Shown here one piece after another: positions 1-8,713 of a DNA stretch of 64,000 nt; positions within the stretch are counted from its first letter, which is position 1; each line of letters begins with the position of its first letter. The notes under the pieces are model-generated. The model was not told the origin of the DNA, did not search any database, and saw only the letters and a program-made list of their open reading frames with translations. This DNA comes from CAVPMN01 sp963706425 (GTDB taxonomy: Bacteria > Actinomycetota > Acidimicrobiia > Acidimicrobiales > Acidimicrobilacustridaceae), in NCBI GenBank assembly GCA_963706425.1, contig CAVPMN010000001.1, positions 992,001 through 1,056,000 on the forward strand. The letters run 5' to 3'. The position numbers were made by a program, and so were the translations under genes.

Positions 1-314
1 GTCTCGCGCAGTTGCGTGAGCACGGCCGCGCCGACGTTTCCGCGAACGTCGAGGATCCGTTGCGGCGACACGGCCCGAAGGTGCTGGCACTGCGCGGCGG
101 AGACCGCGTCGAGCCCGTTCTGGTCGTCGGGATCGATGACCACCTCTGAGTGGAAGGAGCGGATCGTGCTCGTGAGCGGGATGACGTGGACGACCGTCGG
201 CTCGGCATCGAGGATTCGTTGGGCGGTCACCAGCACGGCGGGGTGACGGAAGCCGGCTTCGCGTCCCTCGGGAGCGCCGAGCTCGAGGTCGACGACGTCA
301 CCCGAGGTCGGCAT
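1..314 (-). CDS. MazF/PemK-type endoribonuclease toxin, 3' end beyond the window
   Basis: Read on the minus strand from the ATG at 314 to the window edge, about 104 residues stay open. The N-terminus has the MazF/PemK signature: a GDVVDLELG start, then HPAVLVTAQRI, then VHVIPLTSTIR, then an AQCQHLRAVSPQRI segment like the family's SQLRTVD region. MazF-fold toxins cleave mRNA at short sequence motifs and are neutralised by the antitoxin encoded just upstream. The start codon lies inside the 3' end of the antitoxin gene (17-base overlap), which is typical of translationally coupled toxin-antitoxin pairs. The C-terminus is missing only because the window ends. The family call is firm; the RNA target cannot be inferred. 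Confidence 0.85.
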   Translation of the reverse strand, partial: MPTSGDVVDLELGAPEGREAGFRHPAVLVTAQRILDAEPTVVHVIPLTSTIRSFHSEVVIDPDDQNGLDAVSAAQCQHLRAVSPQRILDVRGNVGAAVLTQLRE

Positions 315-504
315 CGAGCCAAGCGGTTTCGTCTTTCCGCAACGGCGCGGTGAGGTCGGCACCGATTCGATCTTGGCGAAGCGCCCGAACAGCGAGGGAG
401 ACCGTGTTGCCGACGGTCGTGTGCAGCTCAGCGGCCAGGCGCTTGAGCTCTTCGTGCGTGGCGACGTCGATGCGGACACTCGTGCTCTGCATGCAGATCA
501 GCAT
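298..504 (-). CDS. Ribbon-helix-helix antitoxin of a MazEF-like pair
   Basis: A 68-residue protein. The segment STSVRIDVATHEELKRLA is a ribbon-helix-helix DNA-binding start (beta strand SVRIDV, then helix), followed by a second helix and an acidic C-terminal tail ending in WLDADLG, the part that usually wraps the toxin. It precedes the MazF-type toxin and overlaps it by 17 bases. The start could be Met1 or the internal Met at residue 5 (MQSTSVRI), which fits the usual RHH length better. Antitoxins of this kind normally repress their own operon as a complex with the toxin. Confidence is limited by small size, but the pairing with the toxin supports it strongly. Confidence 0.75.
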   Translation of the reverse strand: MLICMQSTSVRIDVATHEELKRLAAELHTTVGNTVSLAVRALRQDRIGADLTAPLRKDETAWLDADLG

Positions 505-535
505 ACAGAGAGCAAACCCGAGCGGCGAGTGCGGG

Positions 536-1066
536 CTACGTGTTGGGCAGCAGGCCGAGGGCCTGGTCGACCCGGGCCGAGGCCTCTTCGTCGTCGACCG
601 ACCACGACACCGCCAGCTCGGACGTGAGCACGTGGCGGGCGTTGGCGTACATCGACTTCTCGGCCGTCGAGAGCGAGCCGTTGCGCTGGCGGGCGGCCAG
701 GTTGCGCACCACCTCGGCGCACTCGTAGACGTCGCCCGACTTCAGCTTCTCCTGGTGGTTCTTGAAGCGGCGCGACCAGTTGGAGGGCACCCGCACGTCG
801 GTGGCGGCCAGCACCTCGAGCACGTCGGCGGCATCTTCCTCGGCGATGGCGGTGCGCACACCGAGGTCCTCGGCCCGATCCTCGGGCACCGACACCTTCA
901 TGTCGCCGGAGGTGCCCCAGCCCCGCTGGGGGACCGAGAGCACCAGGTAGGTGACCTTCTTGCCGTCGACGGTTCGCTTTTCGCGGCCCACGATCTCGGC
1001 AACTCCGTGGGCTGGATAGACGACCTTGCTTCCGACGTCAAAGACCACCACGACCTCCATAGACAT
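536..1066 (-). CDS. carD: CarD-family RNA polymerase-binding transcription regulator
   Basis: About 174-176 residues, the usual size for actinobacterial CarD. The N-terminal Tudor-like RNA-polymerase interaction domain is clear (FDVGSKVVYPAHGVAEIVG, then YLVLSVPQRG). A C-terminal helical DNA-binding domain follows, with the conserved stretch VPSNWSRRFKNHQEKLKSG and its promoter-contacting Trp. CarD binds the RNA polymerase beta subunit and stabilises open complexes at rRNA and many other promoters. Two in-frame ATGs exist at 1066 and 1060. A GGAA element sits about six bases before 1060 but abuts 1066, so 1060 (MEVVVVFDVGSK) is the more likely start. It is probably transcribed alone: its 3' end faces the toxin-antitoxin pair and its 5' side is about 80 bases from the end of the NurA-like gene. 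Confidence 0.93.
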   Translation of the reverse strand: MSMEVVVVFDVGSKVVYPAHGVAEIVGREKRTVDGKKVTYLVLSVPQRGWGTSGDMKVSVPEDRAEDLGVRTAIAEEDAADVLEVLAATDVRVPSNWSRRFKNHQEKLKSGDVYECAEVVRNLAARQRNGSLSTAEKSMYANARHVLTSELAVSWSVDDEEASARVDQALGLLPNT

Positions 1067-1147
1067 TTCCAGACGGACCGTACAGTGTGCCTGAATCGGG
1101 CCCGGACCGCACCTCGGCCCCGGTTGCTCTACCCCACCGCACGGCGA

Positions 1148-2074
1148 TCAAGCCGCGCGACCGGCGGCCGTGCGCAGCCCCCGCAGCAGGAGATGGGTGT
1201 CTCCCAAGCGGCGGCGCAGCTCACGCTCGAGCCCGCCGATGGGCACCAGGTTCTGGGGGGCTCTGGGGTCCTTCTGGGGGACCGACGCGTAGCGGGGCAG
1301 GGCGATGCAGAGCCGGTCGGCCAGGGCGACGACGCCGTCGAGCGGTTGATCGGCCGGTGTCTCGAGGCGCACCACCCCGGCCCAGCCGTGCGTGATCGGG
1401 CCGGGGAGCCGCAGATACCAGGTGAACCGCGGCCGGCCCGTGTCGACGAGCAACAGCGGCGTGCGCTGCGCCACCGCCAAGCGGGTGATGACATCGCGCA
1501 CGATCTGCTCGCCGTACGACCGGCGATGGGTCTTCACGAAGCCCACCGCGCCGGGCCCCGACTGCCCGAACTTGAGCGGGCCGTCGACCACGACGAGCTC
1601 GGCCGGCGGAGCCACGGCGGCCACGTGACCCTCGAGCTCACCCATGCGCCGCTGCAACAGCAGCGACAGGTCGTCGGGGTCGTCGGTGGCGGCCGGGTGG
1701 AGGGCAAACGTGCCGAAGTCGGTGTGCACCGGCTCGGCGCCCTCGACCGGCGACAGCAGCACCCGTCGCACCTCGGCCGCGACGAGCGTGGCCGCGCCGT
1801 CGCAACGCACGGCCCCGGCGGCGTAGGACGCGCAGATGCCTCGACGGACATCGCCGCGATCGTCGGTGATCCACACCGTGGCCTCGATGCGCCGCACGCC
1901 GTCGACGAACAGGATCGAGGCCGGCTCGGCCAGCCCCGCCGGCGCCGACCGCGGCGCCCATTCGTCGACGGCCGACTCGACCCAGCAGTCGACCGGTGCG
2001 TCACTGTCGGTGAGCGCCTCGTCGTCGGTGGGCGCGCCGAACTCCGGTGACCAGCTCTCGACCGCGAACCTCAC
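1148..2074 (-). CDS. NurA-like nuclease, last gene of a HerA-SbcD-SbcC operon
   Basis: 308 residues from a GTG at 2074 that overlaps the sbcC stop codon (GTGA), so it is translationally coupled. The layout matches the NurA fold: an early hydrophobic strand ending in Asp (ILFVDGVRR, Asp58), a helix containing Glu146 and Glu148, then a second strand ending in Asp (ELVVVDGPL, Asp164), then VGFVKTH with Lys181. In NurA 5'-3' exonucleases these positions hold the two metal-binding Asps, a Glu about 17 residues before the second Asp, and a following Lys. The partner of NurA is the HerA ATPase, which is the first gene of this same operon. Sequence similarity judged by eye is modest, so the family call is good but not certain. 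A DUF of the same fold without nuclease activity is the alternative. Confidence 0.68.
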   Translation of the reverse strand: MRFAVESWSPEFGAPTDDEALTDSDAPVDCWVESAVDEWAPRSAPAGLAEPASILFVDGVRRIEATVWITDDRGDVRRGICASYAAGAVRCDGAATLVAAEVRRVLLSPVEGAEPVHTDFGTFALHPAATDDPDDLSLLLQRRMGELEGHVAAVAPPAELVVVDGPLKFGQSGPGAVGFVKTHRRSYGEQIVRDVITRLAVAQRTPLLLVDTGRPRFTWYLRLPGPITHGWAGVVRLETPADQPLDGVVALADRLCIALPRYASVPQKDPRAPQNLVPIGGLERELRRRLGDTHLLLRGLRTAAGRAA

Positions 2075-4459
2075 GTGTCGACCCGGGTGATGCTCGAACC
2101 GGCGGGCCCCTTGACCACCTCGAAGCGCACCGGCATGCGCTCGGCCAGCTCGGGGACGTGGCTGATGACGCCCACGACCCGCCCGCGAGCCTGCAACTCC
2201 TCGAGCGCGCCGGCCACGGTGTCGAGCGTGTCGGCGTCGAGGGTGCCGAAGCCCTCGTCGAGGAAGATCGACTCGAGGCGGGTCGCTCCCCCGGACGCGA
2301 GGTGGGCCACTTCGTCGGCGAGGGCCAAGGCCAGGGCGAGCGAGGCGAGGAAGGTCTCGCCGCCCGACAGCGTGCGCGCCGAGCGCACGGCGTCGGCGTT
2401 GGCGTGGTCGATGACGCAGAAGTTCGACGTCTTGGCGTCGAGCGTGAGCGAGTAGGTGTCGTTCGACAGCTCGGTGAGGATGCCGGTGGCCCGTTCGACC
2501 AGCCGGTGCAGCGCCTCGTCGAGCACCCATTTCTCGAACCGGTTGGCCTTGAGGTGATCGGTGAGCGCCTGAGCCACCTGCTGGGCGCTCTCCTGGACGG
2601 CGTCGTCGGCCTGCAGCTCGACCACCCGCTCGCGTGCCGCGTCGATCGAGTCGAGGTCGGACCTGGCGGCCGACAACGCATCGCTCACCATGCGCCCGGG
2701 CTTGTCGCCGGCTTCGATGCCGGCGGCGGTGCACGCGTCGACGATGGTGGCCACCAGCCGTTGCTGCTCGTCGGCCAGCGCAGAGAGCTCGTGGCGGGCG
2801 GCGGCCGACCGATTGGCGATGACGTCGCGAGTCGACTGGGCCCATTCGGCGAGAGCGGTCCAGTCGGCCAGCAGGTCGTCGCCGGCCGGTGGGGGTGGCT
2901 CGAGGTCGGCGACGGTGTCGCGCGTCGTCAGCAGCGCGGCGCGCGCCGTGGCATGCAGCTGGTCAATGCGTTCGAGTTGCTGCTCGGCGGCGCGCCGAGC
3001 GGTGCGTCCCTCGTCGGCCTGGGCTCGCACCTCGGCCAATCGGGCCATCGCCGCGTCGACCTCGACCAACGTGTCGGCGACCGCCGCACGGTCGAGCCGA
3101 CCGGCCACTCGCTCGAGCAGGCGATCGCGTTGCTCGGTGAGCGATGTCAGCAGGGTGGCCGCCTTGGCCTCGGCCGCCCGAGCCTCGTCGGCCGCCCGTT
3201 GGGCGTCGCCCGCCGCCTTCTCGGCCTTGCGCACCGCCTTGCCGGCGGCGGCCACGTCGCCGGCGATGTGCTCGGGCAGTTGCTTCACCTTCTGCTGACA
3301 GATCGGGCACGGCGCGCCCACCGCCAGCGCCGCAACGAACTCGTCGGCCCGATTGGCCTGTTGGGCGGCTTCGAGATCGGCCACGGCCACCACCCGCGCC
3401 GCGTCGGCTTCGGCGTGGCGGTCGGTGGCCTCGGTGACGGCCACCGCCAGCTCGGCCACCTTGATCTCGCCGTCGGCCAACCGCCGCTCGAGCTGCTCGA
3501 CTTCGGCGTGGTCGCGCTCGAGTGCCTCGAGCTCGGCTCGGGCGGGCAACCCGGCCACGACGGCCTCGGCCGCGGCGAGCGCCTCGGCCGCGAGCGTCGT
3601 CGGCCCGCCGGGCGACGTCGAGCGCGCTGCGGGCGGAGGCCACCTCGCGAGCCAGCTCGTCGACTCCGTCGGGTGGGCGCACCGAGTCGAGACGGTCGAT
3701 GGCGCCCGTGGTCGAGTGCAGCTCGGTCTCGAGTCGACCGGCGGCCACGAGCAGCTCGTCGAGCTGAGGTTGGGTCTCGTCGATCAGAGCCAGCAGCGCG
3801 GTGAGCCGCTCGACGCGCTCGACCACCGCGGCGCGGTTCTGCTCGGTGGCGAACTCGTTGAGCTCGAGCTCGCGAGCGATGACCTCGCGTCGACCGGTGG
3901 CCACCGCGTGGCGCATCTTGGCGGCCTCGCGCATGGTGCCGTAGAGCCCGAGGTCGAGCAGCTCGACCAGGAGGTCTTGGCGATCGCTCGGCTTGGCGTG
4001 CAGGAAGCGGGCGAACTCGCCTTGGGGCAGCACCACGCAGGTGGTGAAGTGCCGGTAGGTGAGACCGAGCAGGCGGGTGACGGCCTCGGTGAGCTCGTCG
4101 GCGTTGCCGGCCAGCGTCTCGCCGTCGGACAGCCGTTCGAGCCGGGCCTCCTTGGTGGAGGCGCCACTGCGCGTGCCACGACGCACGACCCGGATGGCCC
4201 GATAGCCCACTCCCCCGACACTGAAGTCGAGCAGGACCTTGGCCTCGACCCGCCCCTGGCTGATGGCCGGCTCGACCAGGCGCTTGTCGTCGAGCCGGGG
4301 CACGTTGCCGTAGAGCGCGAAGCAGATGGCGTCGATGACCGTCGACTTGCCCGAGCCGGTGGCCCCGGCCAGCGCGAAGAGCTCGGCCCCGGCGAACTCG
4401 ATGGTGGTGGCCTCGCGGTAGGTGCCGAAGCCCTCGAGCTCGAGACGCTCAGGTCGCAT
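2071..4459 (-). CDS. sbcC: SbcC / Rad50-like exonuclease ATPase subunit (one frameshift)
   Basis: SMC-like ATPase that pairs with SbcD to process DNA ends and hairpins. The ATG at 4459 overlaps the sbcD end by 11 bases. The N-terminus has Walker A (GATGSGKST, residues 32-40) and the Q-loop segment VVLPQGEFARFL. Next come long Ala/Glu/Arg-rich coiled coils flanking a zinc hook (CPICQQKVKQLP), then a second coiled coil. The C-terminal half carries the ABC signature (LSGGETFLASLALALA) and Walker B (SIFLDEGFGTLD). The frame changes once near 3600-3610. Removing one G from the GGCGGGCC run (minus strand) joins both halves into 795 residues, with the gene length then a multiple of three. Both halves are well conserved, so a sequencing indel is likelier than a broken gene. 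Confidence 0.92.
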
Positions 4460-5615
4460 CGAGCGCTCCGTCGGCGGCGAGAGCTTCGTCGTGCAGGTCG
4501 TCGAAGAGCGCGAGCAGGCGGGGATCGTCGATGTTCGACGCCTGCAGATAGTCGGCGAACAGGTCGTGAGGGCTGCGCTGATCGGCGCCGTGCGACGGTG
4601 ATCGGTCGAGGTCGTCGGGCAGCTCGACTCGGATGTCGACCGCTTCGGGGAACAGCTCGCGCACCTCGTCGGCCAGGCCGGCGCGACCGGGCTCGCGCAC
4701 GACGACGCGTACGAAGTCGTCGCTGTCGGGCACCACCGCGGCCGCCAGCTCGGCGAGCGTGCCCGACACCGTGCGGAAGCGCCGACCCGACTCGAGGTCG
4801 ATGGGCCGCACGGCGGCCGGCTTGCCCGGTTCGGCCTCGACGACCAGCACGTGCTTGGTGTCGGACTGCTCGCCGAAGTCCATCTGCAGGGGCGAGCCCG
4901 GATACCAGATGGGGCACGGGCCATCGATGCGCTGGGTGCGGTGCAGGTGACCGAGGGCCACGTAGTGGGCGTGGGCCGGGAAGGCGCCGGCCGGCACCGA
5001 GTAGTCGAAGATGGTGTGCGCGCTGCGCTCTCCCCCGCCGAGCACCCCGCCGGTGACCATGGCGTGGGCGACCACGAGGTTGACCGCATCGTCGGCGAAA
5101 CCGGCGGAGAGGATGTCGGCGATGCGGCGCAGCCGTTCGGCGTAGGCCATGGCGTGCTCGTCGGCGTCGCCCGCCATCAGGTGGTCGGCGGTGATGATCG
5201 TGCGCTGCGACACGAACGGCAGCAGGGCGACGCGGACGGGGTGCCCGGCGACATCGAACGACAGCACGCCGCCGTCGTCGGGTCGACGGACTCGCCCGAC
5301 CACCTGCACGCGACCCATCTCGAAGACCGGCGCGACCGCTTCGAGCCGGCGGGCGCTGTCGTGGTTGCCCGACACCACCACCACCGGCCGGTCGCCCTCG
5401 GCCGACAACCCGAGCAGTGCCTGGTAGACGATGTGCTCGGACTCGGCGGTGGGCGCCGCCGTGTCGAACAGGTCGCCGGCCACCACCACCAGGTCGACGG
5501 CCTCACGATCGGCGATGTCGACGATCTCGGACAGCACGGCCTGGTGCTCGGACGCGCGACTGCGGCCCCGCACGGTCTTGCCGACATGCCAATCGGCGGT
5601 GTGGAGGAACTTCAC
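4449..5615 (-). CDS. sbcD: SbcD / Mre11-like nuclease subunit
   Basis: 388 residues, a usual SbcD length. It starts with the metallophosphoesterase motif series: HTADWHVG, then VVAGDLFD, then VVVSGNHDS, then HAM and GHLHR further on, which supply the dimanganese ligands. SbcD is the endo/exonuclease partner of SbcC. The start is a GTG at 5615, six bases after the stop of the HerA-like gene. The 3' end overlaps the sbcC start by 11 bases. The spacing shows one operon with herA-like upstream and sbcC plus nurA-like downstream. The C-terminal third (after about residue 290) is the family's capping domain, ending in a region rich in Asp that probably contacts the SbcC coiled-coil base. Confidence 0.95.
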   Translation of the reverse strand: MKFLHTADWHVGKTVRGRSRASEHQAVLSEIVDIADREAVDLVVVAGDLFDTAAPTAESEHIVYQALLGLSAEGDRPVVVVSGNHDSARRLEAVAPVFEMGRVQVVGRVRRPDDGGVLSFDVAGHPVRVALLPFVSQRTIITADHLMAGDADEHAMAYAERLRRIADILSAGFADDAVNLVVAHAMVTGGVLGGGERSAHTIFDYSVPAGAFPAHAHYVALGHLHRTQRIDGPCPIWYPGSPLQMDFGEQSDTKHVLVVEAEPGKPAAVRPIDLESGRRFRTVSGTLAELAAAVVPDSDDFVRVVVREPGRAGLADEVRELFPEAVDIRVELPDDLDRSPSHGADQRSPHDLFADYLQASNIDDPRLLALFDDLHDEALAADGALDAT

Positions 5616-5621
5616 GGCCGA

Positions 5622-7335
5622 TCAGAGCCCTTCGAAGGGGTCGTCGGGTTGGTCGACGGCCGCCGGGTTGGCGCCGGCCTCGCTGGCGCGCGTGGCCCAC
5701 GCCGGGAACGGGAACTGGGCGACCAGGGGCACGGGCAGCTCGGGCTGGGCGACGAGCATGGTGCCGGGCTTGAGGATGGTGGCCCGCTGGCGTTGCACCG
5801 GGGACAGGAAGCCGTACTCGCCCCGTCGATGCCTCGGCCGGGTCGAGCCGGCCGACGACTCGGATGGCCGAGTTGGCGACGATGCGGCGCTCGACCTCGC
5901 TGGCCGTCTGCTGGGCGCCGATGAGGATGATGCCGAGCGATCGGCCGCGCTCGGCCACGTCGAGCAGGATCTCCTTGATGGGGCTGTTGCCCTCGCGCGG
6001 GGCGTACTTGTTGAGCTCGTCGAGCACCACGAACTGCAGCGGGCGCGACTGGCCCGAACGCTCCTTGCGCTCGAACATCTTGCGCAGCACCACGCCGACG
6101 ACGAAGCGCTTGGCCCGATCGTTGAGGTTGTGCAGGTCGACCACGGTGACCTGGTGCGACTCGAGCTCGATCTGATGGCGGTCGGGCTTGGCGACGTCGG
6201 CCCGGATGAGGTGCTCGACGTGGCGCACCGCCCCGTGGAGGCGGCGGATGAAGGCGTTGACCGTGCCCTGCCCGATGGCGCGGCCCGCCCACTTGTCGTA
6301 CTCGAGGTCGTCGGGGTCGAGGCGGGCGCCGATGAGATCGACCAGATCGGGGAAGGTGCGCACCACTTCGCCTTCGATGCGCACCGCGCCGTCGCCGGCG
6401 GGCTCGGCGTGCTTGAGTCGGGCGGTGACGTTCTGGATGACGAGCGTGTACTGCGCCCGGTCGTCTTCCGCGTCGGCGAACAGGAACGGCAGCAGCTCCT
6501 GGCGGCAGAACTCCTCGAGCGTCCAGAAGAACGACGTGACGCCCTGGGTGCGGCTGGCCACGTCGGGCACCGCGTTGGGATCGCCTCGGCGGCCGGGCGC
6601 CCACACCCCGACGCTCGGGAACGCTCCCGGGTCGAGGCCGAGGGCGCGGTAGCGCCGCTCGTCGTCGGGGGACAGGTCGACGTTGGCGTGGTCGAGGAAG
6701 AGAAGGTCTTCACCCTTGACGTTGAAGATGAGCGCCCGGGTGTTGACCGCTTCGGCACCGAGCACGCCCGACCGGAACAGGCTGAAGAGGAGGAAGGTGG
6801 CGTAGGTGGTCTTGGTGGCGACACCCGAGATGCCGCTGATGTTCACGTGTGCGCCGCGACTGCCGTCGACGAACTCGAGGTTGATGTAGAGCGGCTCGTC
6901 GTCGCGGGTGAGGCCGGCCGGCAGCTTGCGCTTCATCGAGTCGAAGAACAGGGCCCGCTCGCGGGCGCCGCCGGTGGCCTTGTCGACCTGCTGGCCCGGC
7001 AAAGGCGGCACGAACACCTCGGGCTCGAACCTCGACGTCTGCACCAGCGCGGCCTCGACGGCCCGGGCCGGCAGCAGGCCGTCGGCGATGTCGAACACGT
7101 CGCTGTCGAAGCGGGCCCCCTCGTGGCGGGCACGCACCTGCGACACGATGCCGTAGATCTGCACGGCCTCGCCGGTGGGGAGGACGCGCTCGAGCGCGAC
7201 CACATCGTCGAGCTGCAGATAGGCCCCATCGCCGACCGCCACCCAGAACTCGAGGGGGGTGGCGTCCTCGGTGCCGATGACGCGGCCCACCACTCGATCG
7301 GCCGTCTCCGCTGGGTGATCGACCGCATCGTCCAT
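5622..7335 (-). CDS. HerA-like DNA-translocating ATPase (DUF87 type), one frameshift
   Basis: HerA/FtsK-superfamily hexameric ATPase, first gene of the herA-sbcD-sbcC-nurA operon. The ATG at 7335 gives a beta-rich N-terminus like the HAS-barrel (residues about 10-100), then the ATPase core. The P-loop region reads GISGVATKTT (residues 168-177), lacking the last Gly of the usual GxxxxGK[ST]. Walker B is FVVLDELNKYAP, followed by the sensor region IILIGAQQTAS and the arginine-finger motif VVGRLDPAEA. The frame changes at the GGGG run 5820-5824: dropping one G reads ASTGEYGFLSP, then the conserved tail to the stop at 5622 (570 residues). In archaea HerA feeds DNA to NurA for end resection. The nearby NurA-like gene supports the same role here, though an anti-phage role is possible. 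Confidence 0.82.
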
Positions 7336-7391
7336 CGGGCCGAACGTAGCAAGCCCCTGTGACGTCTCTTGGGAGGACACCGAAAGCCCCG

Positions 7392-8655
7392 CTATTCCAG
7401 CGGCGGTGCGGGGCCGGCACGCATCGTTGGGTTGCGCTGGGTGCCGTGGCGTTGGCTCCAGATCTGATCGCCGTTCGGGGTGGTCCAGTAGAACCAGCCG
7501 TCGGCGGTGGCCTGCATCGTCCAGCCGTTGCGGTGGGTGACCCGGTGGTGGTGTCGGCAGAGTCCGGCGAGGTTGTCGATGTCGGTCGGGCCCTCGGTGG
7601 GCGTGTAGTGCTCGACGTGATGGGCGTCGGTCCACGCCGCGGGGCAGCCGCAGCCGGGAAAGACGCAGCCGCCGTCGCGCAGGGCGATGGCTCGTCGCTG
7701 CCGGGCGGTGGCGTAGCGCACGGTGTGGCCCATGTCGACCGGTATGCCCAAGCTGTCCAAGCACGATGGGGTGCAGATCGGGATCGCACAGCAACACCCG
7801 GCTCACGTCGTCGGGCACGACCGTGCCGTCCGGGGTGACCGCCCCCGACTGTGGGCGTCATGGCGTTGACGGCCAAGGTCACATCCGGCCGCGGTGCTTT
7901 GGTGGCGTCGAGATCGACACCGAGCCCGCGGCGGCACAGCTCGACGAACGCCAGGGCGCGCAGGGTGGACTGGTCGGGCATCACCAGCTCGGGACAGCAC
8001 CTCACGGTCGGCCTTGAAGGCGCGCCGCAGTTCGGCGGCCATCTCGTCGATGGCCTGGCGGGCCACCAGGCCCCACTCGCCCACCAACCGGCCCGACACC
8101 TCGGTGGAGTCGCCGAACGTGCCCGACAACAACAGACGGTTGCGGGACAGGCCGTCGTCGGGATCGTGGCCGCCGTCCTCGTCGAGCAGATCGGCGATGC
8201 CGGCCACCTCGCGGCGCCACCGCTCGAACAACGTGCCCTGAGCGGCAGCCACCAGGTGGTCCTGGATGTCGGCCATCTTCTTCACGATCCGCGGGTTCGC
8301 CGCGGCCACGATCACCCGAGCGTGCTCCCAGGAGATCCGCCCGTCGATCAGCGCCTCGTCGACCCCGGCGAACCGGCCCGACAGCTCGACGCCCACCTTC
8401 ACCCGACAACGCGCCACCGCCGACGGCAACATCGCCTCTCGCGCCAACCACCCACCCGTCGACAGACCGTGGTCACGCTCGCACACCGATCGCTTCTCGA
8501 GCCTCGGCCGCCAGGTGCCCCTCAGCCGCATCGACCAACCGGCGAGCCTCTTCGAGGGCGAGCATGCCCTCCAACACCTCGGAGTCCGACAACAACGACA
8601 CATCCGCACCGGCCGCCTTGCGGCCCTGCTCCACGAGTGCGACGCCATCGAACAT
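7392..8655 (-). CDS. DUF222 and HNH endonuclease domain protein (four frameshifts)
   Basis: A typical actinobacterial DUF222-HNH protein spread over five reading-frame pieces. From the ATG at 8655: MFDGVALVEQG with the helical N-terminus, then GLSTGGWLAREAM and the ISWEHARVIVAA segment of DUF222. A linker with VTLAVNAMTP follows, and finally the HNH domain GCVFPGCGCPAAWTDAHHVEHY ending NLAGLCRHHHRVTH. Breaks lie near 8480-8485, 7991-7993 (GGG), 7842-7846 (CCCCC) and 7758-7763. Each is a +1 shift, and deleting four bases makes the length exactly 420 codons (419 residues). The HNH cysteines and histidines are intact. Such proteins are abundant in actinobacteria and often tied to mobile or intron-like homes; their biological role is unsettled. 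Four breaks in one gene leave true decay possible. Confidence 0.8.
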
Positions 8656-8713
8656 GTGTTCGAGTGTACCTGAAACGGACCGAGAAGTCACCAAGAAGAC
8701 GGGGTCGGAGTAA

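Noticed and set aside
350..2050. Long plus-strand open frame opposite CarD and the NurA-like gene, and similar large antisense frames such as 2047-3804 and 3353-5056.
   Set aside because: GC-rich genes leave antisense frames open. These products are Arg/Gly/Pro-rich without family motifs, and each lies opposite a clearly conserved gene.
5820..5824. Programmed frameshifting in herA and sbcC.
   Set aside because: No slippery heptamer with downstream structure was seen, and the same kind of break is found in many unrelated genes, which points to sequencing indels.
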